A stretch of DNA of 5,071 nucleotides from Thalassospiraceae bacterium (GTDB taxonomy: Bacteria > Pseudomonadota > Alphaproteobacteria > Rhodospirillales > Magnetovibrionaceae), in NCBI GenBank assembly GCA_030638205.1, contig DAOWFB010000159.1, forward strand, positions 1 through 5,071. The letters are read 5' to 3'. The translations under genes and the position numbers were made by a program. Below the pieces are notes generated by a model. That model was not told the DNA's origin. It saw only the letters and a list, made by a program, of their open reading frames with translations, and ran no database searches. This document shows positions 1-5,071 of this stretch, piece by piece; position 1 is the stretch's first letter; every line of letters begins with the position of its first letter.

Positions 1-305
1 GAATGGCCCAAGGTAATGTTAAAATTGAGGCCCGCCTTGATTTGCACGGCATGACCCAGCTTGAAGCCCAGCCCGCACTAGAAAGTTTTATCGAACATGC
101 TTTTAGAACGGGCAAACGCGAAGTGATTGTGGTAACGGGCAAGGGAACGAGGCCCGATGGTGAAACAGGCGTCTTGCGCCGGATGACGCCAAACTGGTTG
201 AATAGGGAGCCAAACCGTTCGCGCATTGTGGCCTTTCGGTATGCGGCACCAAAAGACGGCGGCGAAGGTGCGCTTTACATTCGGATTAGGAAACAAAATA
301 AATGA
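1..305 (+). CDS. Smr-domain protein, C-terminal part (5' end outside window)
   Basis: This is a Smr (small MutS-related) domain, a fold found in the MutS2 C-terminus and in stand-alone proteins; family members bind nucleic acid or act as nucleases. Counting from the first ATG in the window (base 3), the LDLHG motif is at residues 12-16 and the TGKG motif at 45-48. The GVLR stretch is at 56-59 and the GGEGALYIRIRK tail at 86-97. Together they make a complete Smr domain. Alphaproteobacterial stand-alone Smr proteins are usually longer, near 180 residues, with a charged N-terminal region. Here the domain begins almost at the window edge and no ribosome binding site can be seen, so I infer that the true start lies upstream and the ATG at 3 is internal. 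The stop overlaps the next gene's start (ATGA), which suggests translational coupling. The cellular role cannot be told from the sequence. Confidence 0.85.
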   Translation, partial: MAQGNVKIEARLDLHGMTQLEAQPALESFIEHAFRTGKREVIVVTGKGTRPDGETGVLRRMTPNWLNREPNRSRIVAFRYAAPKDGGEGALYIRIRKQNK

Positions 306-688
306 CCCCGTTTGGCGCAAAAATGCGGGATTTACGCGAAAAAAAGGGTGTAAATCAAAAGGAAATGGCCGGGGCCCTAAAGGTTTCGGGTGCGTATCTA
401 TCTGCGTTAGAACACGGAAACCGGGGCTGTCCGGGGCCGGGGCTTATTCATCAAATATGCGAATATTTCGAGCTAATCTGGGATGATGCCGAAGAATTAA
501 AAAGCCTAGCCGAAAGCTCGCACCCCCGGGTTGTGGTGGATACAGCGGGTCTTTCGCCCAAGGCAACCGAGCTTGCCAACCTTATGGCCCGGGCCATCGG
601 TGATTTGGATGATGATACCATCAGGTGGATTATGGACGAGATTGAGGCCCACCTCAAAAGCGGGGCCAAACGCGGGCCAACGCACTAA
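302..688 (+). CDS. XRE-family helix-turn-helix transcriptional regulator
   Basis: This 128-residue protein has an N-terminal Cro/C1-type helix-turn-helix, residues about 4-60. The recognition segment is visible as QKEMAGAL (19-26) followed by the turn and VSGAYLSALEHG (28-39). The C-terminal half (about 61-128) carries SSHPRVVVDTAGLSPKATELAN (72-93) and then an acidic helical stretch, DLDDDTIRWIMDEIEAHL. I recall this tail from alphaproteobacterial regulators next to Smr genes, but its ligand or function is unknown to me. The ATG shares four bases with the stop of the Smr gene, so the two are probably one transcript. Residues 42-47 (GCPGPG), between helix 3 and the next helix, are unusual: relatives usually have a less glycine/proline-rich loop there, and the DNA is locally very GC-rich. 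Target operators are not identifiable, although the repeats just downstream could be candidates. Confidence 0.88.
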   Translation: MTPFGAKMRDLREKKGVNQKEMAGALKVSGAYLSALEHGNRGCPGPGLIHQICEYFELIWDDAEELKSLAESSHPRVVVDTAGLSPKATELANLMARAIGDLDDDTIRWIMDEIEAHLKSGAKRGPTH

Positions 689-694
689 TTCTAG

Positions 695-778
695 GCGTCT
701 TGAGTGCGCCTAAATTCCGGGCGTCCTGAATGCGCCTAAATTCCGTGCGTCATGAATGTGCCTAAATTCCGGGCGTCC
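695..778 (+). repeat. Tandem 26-bp repeat array, about 3.2 copies
   Basis: Three contiguous 26-base units lie at 695-720, 721-746 and 747-772, and a fourth breaks off after GCGTCC at 773-778. Any two full units differ at three positions. The 12-base core GCCTAAATTCCG is identical in all three (708-719, 734-745, 760-771). A degraded copy may precede the array across the XRE stop codon. The period is not a multiple of three and the units contain stop codons, so the array is not coding. Units 1 and 2 each form a small hairpin: TAGGCG 692-697 with CGCCTA 707-712, and GGCG 720-723 with CGCC 733-736. Unit 3 has lost the pairing. No T-run follows the hairpins, so this is not a classical terminator. 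Confidence 0.85.
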
Positions 779-781
779 GTG

Positions 782-819
782 CCTTGCCTGAAGTTAATCT
801 CAGCTTATTGCTGGCAAGG
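782..819 (+). promoter_or_regulatory. Inverted repeat in the leader of hisB, role unknown
   Basis: CCTTGCC at 782-788 is the perfect reverse complement of GGCAAGG at 813-819, with 24 bases between them. Within the loop, CAGC (801-804) can pair with GCTG (810-813), which shares a base with the outer stem, so the two pairings compete slightly. The element lies 50 bases before the hisB start, between the tandem repeats and the ribosome binding site. It could be an operator or an mRNA leader structure. No T-run follows, so I do not call it a terminator. Confidence 0.35.
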
Positions 820-869
820 GCCGACGTAACTTGTTAAAAGTAGCGGTGTTTTATTAAAGGTGAAAAACA

Positions 870-1481
870 ATGCGCCAAGATTCAAGAACCGGTTCAGTTA
901 GTCGCAAAACAAACGAAACCGAAATAACCGTTGATATCGACCTCGACGGAACCGGTAAATATGATATTTCCACCGGCATTGGTTTTCTTGACCACATGCT
1001 GGAACAGCTGTCGCGCCATTCGTTGGTGGATATTTCCATAAAAGCAACTGGCGACCTGCACATTGATTTTCACCACACCACCGAAGATATCGGAATTGCT
1101 CTGGGCGAATGCGTTACCCAGGCGTTGGGTGATCGCGCTGGAATTACGCGTTATGGCTCGGCCTTGGCACCAATGGACGAAGCCTTAACTCAGGTGGCGC
1201 TTGATGCGTCTAATCGCCCATACTTGGTATGGAAGGTTGAATTCGTCCGCGATAAATTGGGCGAAATGGATACCGAGCTATTCAAAGAATGGTTTCAGGC
1301 ATTTGCCCAAGGGGCTGGCCTGACGCTTCATGTTGAGTGTTTTTACGGCGACAATAACCACCATATTGTTGAAGCAGCGTTTAAGGCGCTTGCTCGCGCC
1401 CTTAGGCAGGCAATAGAAATTGATCCGCGCAAGGAAGGCGAGGTTCCGTCAACCAAAGGTGTTCTTGGCGGCTCGCTTTAA
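870..1481 (+). CDS. hisB: Imidazoleglycerol-phosphate dehydratase (EC 4.2.1.19)
   Basis: HisB removes water from imidazole glycerol phosphate to give imidazole acetol phosphate, in the cytoplasm, using a di-manganese site in a large homo-oligomer. The protein is 203 residues, the length of the monofunctional enzyme; there is no fused N-terminal histidinol-phosphatase domain as in E. coli HisB. Family motifs are all present: GIGFLDHMLEQLSRH (36-50), HHTTEDIGIALGE (68-80), PMDEALTQVALD (101-112), YGDNNHHIVEAAFKALARALR (159-179) and the C-terminal VPSTKGVLGG. The His and Glu residues expected to bind metal (H42, H68, H69, E72, H164, H165, E168) are intact. The usual DLSGRP is DASNRP here (112-117), a mild change. 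AAAGG at 856-860 is a ribosome binding site nine bases before the ATG. It is the first gene of the packed his cluster. Confidence 0.97.
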   Translation: MRQDSRTGSVSRKTNETEITVDIDLDGTGKYDISTGIGFLDHMLEQLSRHSLVDISIKATGDLHIDFHHTTEDIGIALGECVTQALGDRAGITRYGSALAPMDEALTQVALDASNRPYLVWKVEFVRDKLGEMDTELFKEWFQAFAQGAGLTLHVECFYGDNNHHIVEAAFKALARALRQAIEIDPRKEGEVPSTKGVLGGSL

Positions 1482-1487
1482 AGGCTG

Positions 1488-1904
1488 ATGAACGTTTATT
1501 CCATTCATGTTCGGGGTGATGCCCAGGGCGATAACAATAAAAACAATCAGACACCGAAGCTGATTCTGGTAAAGGACGGCTATTGCCTGTGGGCTACTAT
1601 TTTTGGCCCGCTGTGGGCATTGGTGTTGGGCCTGTGGGAAACGGCAATAATAATTTTCGCTTTTTATATGTTGGTGGGATTTTTAATAATCGAACTTATC
1701 CCCGGTACCGGCGCGGTAATGGCAGCCGAGGCTGGTGTTGCAGTGCTTGTCGGTATTGTTGCAAATGAATTAAGGTGCTGGAACCTAGGCAGGCAGGGCT
1801 TTGAAGAACGCGCCACGGTTTTAGGAAACGATAGTGCCGATGCTGAACGACGTTTTTTTGAAGCAAACCCCGATGTTTTGTCTCGTCTTGAAGGGGCAGC
1901 ATAA
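1488..1904 (+). CDS. DUF2628-type small membrane protein inside the his operon
   Basis: This 138-residue protein resembles the DUF2628 family, whose function is not known. Visible features are an N-terminal MNVYSIHVR strand, then a polar asparagine-rich linker (about 10-22), LVKDGYCLWATIFGPLWAL (27-45) with the family's FGPLWAL core, and hydrophobic segments at about 34-49, 51-71 and 74-92. A C-terminal soluble part follows with GFEERATVLGNDSADAERRFFE (104-125). I infer an inner-membrane protein with two or three membrane segments. It starts six bases after the hisB stop. The nearest ribosome-binding-like bases (AAAGG, 1480-1484) overlap that stop and are only three bases from the ATG, so translation may depend on coupling to hisB. 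Its stop abuts the hisH start. As I recall, alphaproteobacterial genomes often keep this gene between hisB and hisH, which hints at a link to the operon but proves none. Confidence 0.85.
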   Translation: MNVYSIHVRGDAQGDNNKNNQTPKLILVKDGYCLWATIFGPLWALVLGLWETAIIIFAFYMLVGFLIIELIPGTGAVMAAEAGVAVLVGIVANELRCWNLGRQGFEERATVLGNDSADAERRFFEANPDVLSRLEGAA

Positions 1905-2546
1905 ATGAAGGTCGTGGTTGTTGATTATGGTTCGGGTAATTTGCGTTCGTGCGCTAAGGCATTCGAGCGCGCGGCGACTGAACAAAATATTCAGGCTGAT
2001 ATAATTGTTAGCGGCGATCCCAAAGATGTTTCATCGGCTGACAGAATAGTCCTTCCCGGCGTTGGTGCATTTGCTGATTGTCGTGCTGGTCTTGACGGCG
2101 TGCCCGGTTTGGTTGATGCCATGGTCAATGCAGTTATAAAAAATGCAAAACCATTTTTTGGTATATGCGTAGGCATGCAGTTAATGGCCGATGTGGGTCG
2201 TGAATTTGGCGATAGCCAAGGTCTCGGCTGGATAGCTGGCGAGGTTGTTGCAATCAAGCCCACAAACAAAGAATTAAAAATTCCCCACATGGGATGGAAT
2301 AACCTTAAAATTAAAAACACCCACCCATTGCTGGCGGGCATCGCAGCAGACGGACACGCATATTTTGTTCACTCGTTTCAGTTTGTGGCCAGTGATGAAA
2401 AAAATGTAGTGGCAGAGGTTGAATATGGCGGCCCCATTAGCGCTATAATCGCCAAGGACAACATGGTTGGAACTCAGTTTCACCCGGAAAAAAGTCAAGG
2501 TTTAGGCCTTAAAATAATTGCTAATTTTCTTTCTTGGAAACCATAA
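1905..2546 (+). CDS. hisH: Imidazole glycerol phosphate synthase, glutaminase subunit
   Basis: HisH hydrolyses glutamine and passes the ammonia to HisF for imidazole ring formation. The 213-residue protein is a class I (triad) glutamine amidotransferase of normal length. It opens with VVVDYGSGNLRS (4-15) and has LPGVGAFADC (50-59). The nucleophile motif GICVGMQLM (86-94) carries C88, and the HisH signature PHMGWNNL is at 127-134. YFVHSF (153-158) precedes the C-terminal GTQFHPEKSQ (189-198), which supplies H193 and E195, so the catalytic triad C88-H193-E195 is complete. The ATG follows directly after the stop of the DUF2628 gene (TAAATG). GAAGGGG at 1890-1896 is a good ribosome binding site eight bases upstream. 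The enzyme works as a heterodimer with the hisF product two genes downstream. Confidence 0.97.
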   Translation: MKVVVVDYGSGNLRSCAKAFERAATEQNIQADIIVSGDPKDVSSADRIVLPGVGAFADCRAGLDGVPGLVDAMVNAVIKNAKPFFGICVGMQLMADVGREFGDSQGLGWIAGEVVAIKPTNKELKIPHMGWNNLKIKNTHPLLAGIAADGHAYFVHSFQFVASDEKNVVAEVEYGGPISAIIAKDNMVGTQFHPEKSQGLGLKIIANFLSWKP

Positions 2547-2565
2547 TTTTAAGGAACAATAAGAA

Positions 2566-3318
2566 ATGATTTTTTTGCCTGCCATTGATTTGAAAGAAGG
2601 AAGCTGTGTTCGTTTACTGCGTGGTGACATGGGCCAAGCCACGGTTTTTAATGATGACCCCGGCGCACAGGCGGCGGATTTTGTAGCAGCCGGTGCCGAA
2701 TGGTTGCATGTTGTTGACCTTGATGGCGCCTTTGCCGGTAATCCTAAAAACGCAGATGCGGTTCAGTCAATTATTAGTAGTCTTGGCAATGTTCCCATGC
2801 AATTGGGCGGCGGCATACGCACCATGGAAACAATTGAATTTTGGTTAGACGCTGGGGTGCGCCGGGTAATTTTGGGAACCGTTGCCCTAACCGATCCCGA
2901 TTTGGTATTTGCAGCATGCAAAAAATATCCTGGGCGCATTGCGGTTGGCATTGATGCCAAGGACGGAATGGTAGCAACCGAAGGCTGGGCAAAAGTTTCT
3001 GATATGCCGGCAATTAAATTGGCCCATAAATTTGAAGCAGCAGGCGTTGCGGCAATCATTCATACCGATATTGCGCGGGACGGTGCCATGGCTGGGCCAA
3101 ACTGGGAAGCTAGTCTGGAAATTGCCAAGGCAGTTTCAATACCAGTAATAATTTCAGGCGGTGTATCATCAATGGACGACCTTGTTATTTTAAAAGAAAA
3201 ATGTGGAACCCGCATATCGGGGGTTATTAGTGGGCGCGCGGTTTATGATGGCGCCTTCACCGTGAAAGAGGCAGTTGATGCGTTGCGCCAATCGGGCGCA
3301 CATGAAGCCGGTCTTTAA
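2566..3318 (+). CDS. hisA: ProFAR isomerase, HisA (EC 5.3.1.16)
   Basis: HisA opens the ribose of ProFAR by an Amadori rearrangement to give PRFAR, the substrate of HisHF. The 250-residue protein is a normal-length (beta/alpha)8 barrel. The general acid/base aspartates are D8 in LPAIDLKEG (4-12) and D130 in VGIDAKDG (127-134). The matching threonine is T167 in HTDIARDG (166-173). Phosphate-binding loops are seen at GGGIR (81-85) and ISGGVSS (196-202), and HVVDLDGAFAG (48-58) is characteristic of HisA rather than HisF. AAGGA at 2551-2555 is a ribosome binding site ten bases before the ATG, and the hisH stop is 19 bases upstream. Codons 2-4 include a run of seven T (2570-2576). Confidence 0.97.
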   Translation: MIFLPAIDLKEGSCVRLLRGDMGQATVFNDDPGAQAADFVAAGAEWLHVVDLDGAFAGNPKNADAVQSIISSLGNVPMQLGGGIRTMETIEFWLDAGVRRVILGTVALTDPDLVFAACKKYPGRIAVGIDAKDGMVATEGWAKVSDMPAIKLAHKFEAAGVAAIIHTDIARDGAMAGPNWEASLEIAKAVSIPVIISGGVSSMDDLVILKEKCGTRISGVISGRAVYDGAFTVKEAVDALRQSGAHEAGL

Positions 3319-3360
3319 AACCCAGAGCCTTTAAAATACAGAGCCTTTAAAAGTTTAAAA
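3314..3360 (+). repeat. Short 16-bp tandem repeat at the hisA end and in the hisA-hisF spacer
   Basis: CAGAGCCTTTAAAA occurs identically at 3323-3336 and 3339-3352, a period of 16. TTTAAAA also appears in step at 3314-3320, where it includes the hisA stop codon, and again at 3354-3360. The 60-base hisA-hisF spacer is the longest gap within the operon, and most of it is made of this repeat. It looks like growth by replication slippage from the end of hisA. I see no promoter or terminator in it. Confidence 0.75.
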
Positions 3361-3378
3361 AAGAAACTAGAAAGACAA

Positions 3379-4146
3379 ATGTTAAAAAGCAGAATAATTC
3401 CATGTTTAGACGTCGAAGGTGGGCGCGTTGTAAAGGGCGTTAACTTTGTAGATTTGGTTGACGCCGGTGACCCGGTGGAACAAGCACGCGTTTATGATGC
3501 CGCCGGTGCCGATGAATTAACATTTTTGGACATAACCGCGTCCCATGAAAACCGTGACACAATATTTGAAGTTGTAAATAAAACAGCTGAACAATGTTTC
3601 ATGCCGCTAACCGTGGGCGGTGGCGTGCGTACCACCGATGACATAAGAAAATTATTATTGGCTGGTGCTGACAAGGCATCTATTAATACTGCCGCGGTTA
3701 CAAACCCCGAGTTTGTTAAAGAGGCGGCGGAAAAATTTGGTAGCCAATGTATTGTGGTGGCCATAGATGCCAAAACTGTGGCGCCCGGCAAGTTTGAAAT
3801 TTTTACCCACGGTGGACGCGAAGCCACCGGCATAGACGCAGTCGCATGGGCCAGACGCATGGCCGAATATGGGGCGGGCGAAATATTGCTTACCTCCATG
3901 GATCGTGACGGTACCGGAAAGGGTTTTAATATTGAACTTACCCGCGCAATTTCCGATGCGGTTCCCGTGCCGGTGATAGCATCTGGTGGGGTTGGTACGC
4001 TGGACCATTTGGTCGAAGGGGTGTTGGGTGGCCACGCCTCGGCCGTATTGGCGGCTTCCATATTTCACTTTGGCACCTTTACAATTACTGAGGCTAAAAA
4101 ATATATGAACGATCATGGGGTTCCCATGCGCCTTGATGGTATCTAA
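3379..4146 (+). CDS. hisF: Imidazole glycerol phosphate synthase, cyclase subunit
   Basis: HisF uses ammonia from HisH to convert PRFAR into imidazole glycerol phosphate and AICAR, the latter feeding purine synthesis. The 255-residue (beta/alpha)8 barrel starts with the typical MLKSRIIPCLDVEGGRVVKG. The catalytic aspartates fall at D11 and D130 (VAIDAK, 127-132), the same numbering as the well-studied Thermotoga enzyme. R5, E46, K99 and E168 match the charged gate at the mouth of the ammonia channel. Phosphate loops GGGVR (80-84), TSMDRDGTGKGFN (172-184) and ASGGVG are intact. The start lies 60 bases after hisA, beyond the short tandem repeat. Only weak, purine-rich ribosome binding bases (AGAAAG, 3369-3374) precede it, poorer than for the other his genes here. 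Confidence 0.97.
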   Translation: MLKSRIIPCLDVEGGRVVKGVNFVDLVDAGDPVEQARVYDAAGADELTFLDITASHENRDTIFEVVNKTAEQCFMPLTVGGGVRTTDDIRKLLLAGADKASINTAAVTNPEFVKEAAEKFGSQCIVVAIDAKTVAPGKFEIFTHGGREATGIDAVAWARRMAEYGAGEILLTSMDRDGTGKGFNIELTRAISDAVPVPVIASGGVGTLDHLVEGVLGGHASAVLAASIFHFGTFTITEAKKYMNDHGVPMRLDGI

Positions 4147-4172
4147 GCTAAACAATCAAAACTAAGACATTT

Positions 4173-4178
4173 AAGGAG
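4173..4178 (+). promoter_or_regulatory. Ribosome binding site AAGGAG that fixes the hisE start
   Basis: AAGGAG stands five bases before the ATG at 4184. An in-frame GTG at 4178-4180 would make the protein two residues longer, but its first base is the last base of this site, so it cannot be served by it. The ATG at 4184 is therefore the better start. Confidence 0.8.
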
Positions 4179-4183
4179 TGGTT

Positions 4184-4534
4184 ATGGACAAGGGAAAGGC
4201 CGAAAAGGGCGCCAGCGGAAGCATCGATGTGGTTGAGCGCCTATTTGGTGTTATTGAGAGCCGCCGGGGTGACAACCCCGAAGCATCGCACACGGCAAAG
4301 CTGTTTTCCCGTGGCCGTGGTAAAATATGCCAGAAACTAGGCGAAGAGGCGGTCGAGGTTGTGGTTGCTGCGCTGGACCAAAAACCAAAACATGTGGCTA
4401 GAGAAAGTGCGGATTTGCTGTATCATCTTTTGGTGCTGTGGGCTGAGGTTGGCTTGGCACCTGCACAGGTTTGGGCTGAACTAGAAGCCCGTGAAGGCAT
4501 ATCGGGGATTGAGGAAAAAAAATCGCGTAAATAA
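4184..4534 (+). CDS. hisE: Phosphoribosyl-ATP pyrophosphatase (EC 3.6.1.31)
   Basis: HisE hydrolyses phosphoribosyl-ATP to phosphoribosyl-AMP and pyrophosphate, the second step of histidine synthesis. The 116-residue, mostly helical protein belongs to the MazG-like all-alpha NTP pyrophosphatases. Metal-binding acidic motifs are present in order: KLGEEAVEVVVAAL, where EExxE gives the first acidic set, and ESADLLYHLLVLW, where ExxD gives the second. The C-terminus, VWAELEAREGISGIEEKKSRK, is typical of alphaproteobacterial HisE. It is not fused to HisI, the cyclohydrolase, which must be encoded elsewhere. The start is set by the AAGGAG site; the first 12 or so residues are a variable, charged lead-in. 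A run of eight A (4515-4522) lies near the end of the gene. It follows hisF by 37 bases. Confidence 0.95.
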   Translation: MDKGKAEKGASGSIDVVERLFGVIESRRGDNPEASHTAKLFSRGRGKICQKLGEEAVEVVVAALDQKPKHVARESADLLYHLLVLWAEVGLAPAQVWAELEAREGISGIEEKKSRK

Positions 4535-4554
4535 ATAGGGGTATATGAACGGCC

Positions 4555-4938
4555 ATGGCTTATGACCAAGATAACATTTTTGCCAAAATACTTCGTGGCG
4601 AGATTCCTTGCGATAAAGTTTACGAAGATGAATGGGCATTGGCATTTAACGATATAAACCCACAGGCACCAATTCACACACTGGTCATCCCCAAGGGACC
4701 ATATGTTTCATGGGATGATTTTTCAGCCATGGCGACACCCGATGAAATAGTTGGTTTTATTCGCGCCGTTGGTAACGTGGCGGAAAAATTGGGTGTTAAC
4801 GACGATGGCTATAGGTTATTGGCAAATATTGGGACAAATGGCGGACAAGAAGTTCCGCATCTTCACGCCCATATTTTTGGTGGAATTCAGTTGGGGCCAA
4901 TGTTGGCCACGCAATCGGGAAATTTAGTTAATACTTAA
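4555..4938 (+). CDS. HIT-family (histidine triad, HinT-like) nucleotide hydrolase
   Basis: HIT proteins of the HinT branch hydrolyse adenosine phosphoramidates and related AMP conjugates in the cytoplasm. The 127-residue protein matches the usual HinT size. It opens with NIFAKILRGEIPCDKVYEDE (7-26), then has FNDINPQAPIHTLVIPK (31-47). LLANIGTNGGQEVPHLHAHIFGG (88-110) contains the triad H102, H104 and H106 and the conserved N91. The reading frame has a TGA at 4546-4548, so the ATG at 4555 is the only ATG, GTG or TTG start that keeps the N-terminal motif. The nearest purine-rich site, AGGGG at 4537-4541, is 13 bases away, which is long. It follows hisE by 20 bases and probably shares its transcript. 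Its link to histidine synthesis is positional only. Confidence 0.93.
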   Translation: MAYDQDNIFAKILRGEIPCDKVYEDEWALAFNDINPQAPIHTLVIPKGPYVSWDDFSAMATPDEIVGFIRAVGNVAEKLGVNDDGYRLLANIGTNGGQEVPHLHAHIFGGIQLGPMLATQSGNLVNT

Positions 4939-4959
4939 ATCTAGGGGAGGGACTATAAA

Positions 4960-5071
4960 ATGAAACACATTAAATCCGTACTAACACTGGCACTGGCAGC
5001 CGTAGCAATGGTTGGGTCGTTTGTTTTTTCAAACACCGCAGAGGCCAAGCCAAAAGATATGAAATTTACAA
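4960..5071 (+). CDS. Secreted or periplasmic protein, N-terminus only (3' end outside window)
   Basis: The first 37 codons of a gene are visible. They encode a classical Sec signal peptide: a charged start MKHIK, a hydrophobic core of about residues 6-23, and a signal peptidase I site NTAEA|K with cleavage expected after A29. The mature protein begins KPKDMKFT. There is no lipobox cysteine, so it is not a lipoprotein. A strong ribosome binding site, GGGGAGG at 4944-4950, stands nine bases before the ATG. The gene begins 21 bases after the HIT gene, so it could be co-transcribed. The family cannot be recognised from so short a piece. Confidence 0.8.
   Translation, partial: MKHIKSVLTLALAAVAMVGSFVFSNTAEAKPKDMKFT

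Noticed and set aside
692..712. Rho-independent terminator after the XRE gene.
   Set aside because: The hairpin is short and is followed by AATTCCGG rather than a run of T.
695..778. CRISPR array.
   Set aside because: The 26-base units are directly contiguous with no unique spacers, and no cas genes are present.
752..829. A 25-codon ORF (MNVPKFRASV...) as a his leader peptide.
   Set aside because: It contains no histidine codons, has no ribosome binding site, begins inside the tandem repeat, and no terminator with a T-run follows it.
831..857. Possible sigma-70 promoter for hisB: TTGTTA at 831-836 and TATTAA at 852-857.
   Set aside because: The spacer is only 15 bases, and transcription would start a few bases before the ATG, downstream of the ribosome binding site. 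No better promoter was found in 689-869.
1991..2341. Open frame of 116 codons on the minus strand.
   Set aside because: It is antisense to hisH, which is clearly the real gene, and it shows no family motif.
3492..4061. Long open frame of 189 codons on the minus strand.
   Set aside because: It lies wholly within hisF, whose protein is complete and strongly conserved; the antisense frame has no recognisable domain and is a shadow of hisF.
4178..4180. GTG as the hisE start codon.
   Set aside because: It overlaps the AAGGAG ribosome binding site; the ATG at 4184 has proper spacing.
4515..4522. A8 run near the end of hisE as a programmed frameshift site.
   Set aside because: A slip would change only the last residues before a nearby stop, and there is no downstream structure or alternative product to support it.

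Overview
The window is a piece of a bacterial chromosome, most likely from an alphaproteobacterium, perhaps Rhodospirillales-like. That placement is an inference from gene order (Smr protein, XRE regulator, then hisB, a DUF2628 membrane protein, hisH, hisA, hisF, hisE and a HIT protein) and from how closely the proteins follow alphaproteobacterial versions as I remember them. No rRNA or other phylogenetic marker is present. Base composition looks moderate and fairly even by eye, with no obvious foreign island.

Layout, all on the + strand. Bases 1-305 hold the end of a Smr-domain protein, cut by the window edge. It overlaps by four bases an XRE-type helix-turn-helix regulator (302-688). A 181-base gap follows (689-869). 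It contains about three tandem copies of a 26-base unit and then an inverted repeat, and it is the most structured non-coding DNA here. From 870 to 4938 runs a tightly packed gene train: hisB, the DUF2628 gene, hisH, hisA, hisF, hisE and a HIT-family gene, with gaps of 0 to 60 bases and no recognisable terminator between them. A secreted or periplasmic protein begins at 4960 and runs off the window.

The his genes cover several histidine biosynthesis steps. HisE hydrolyses phosphoribosyl-ATP, HisA isomerises ProFAR to PRFAR, and HisH with HisF converts PRFAR to imidazole glycerol phosphate plus AICAR. HisB then dehydrates imidazole glycerol phosphate. hisG, hisD, hisC, hisI and a histidinol-phosphatase are not in the window. 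The catalytic residues I could check are intact in every enzyme, so the cluster looks functional.

I see no phage, insertion sequence, CRISPR array, RNA gene or defence system. The points worth a second look are the repeat array before hisB, the membrane protein of unknown function inside the his operon, the short tandem repeat that makes up much of the hisA-hisF spacer, and the crowded start region of the HIT gene. I do not think the window contains a new biological system.
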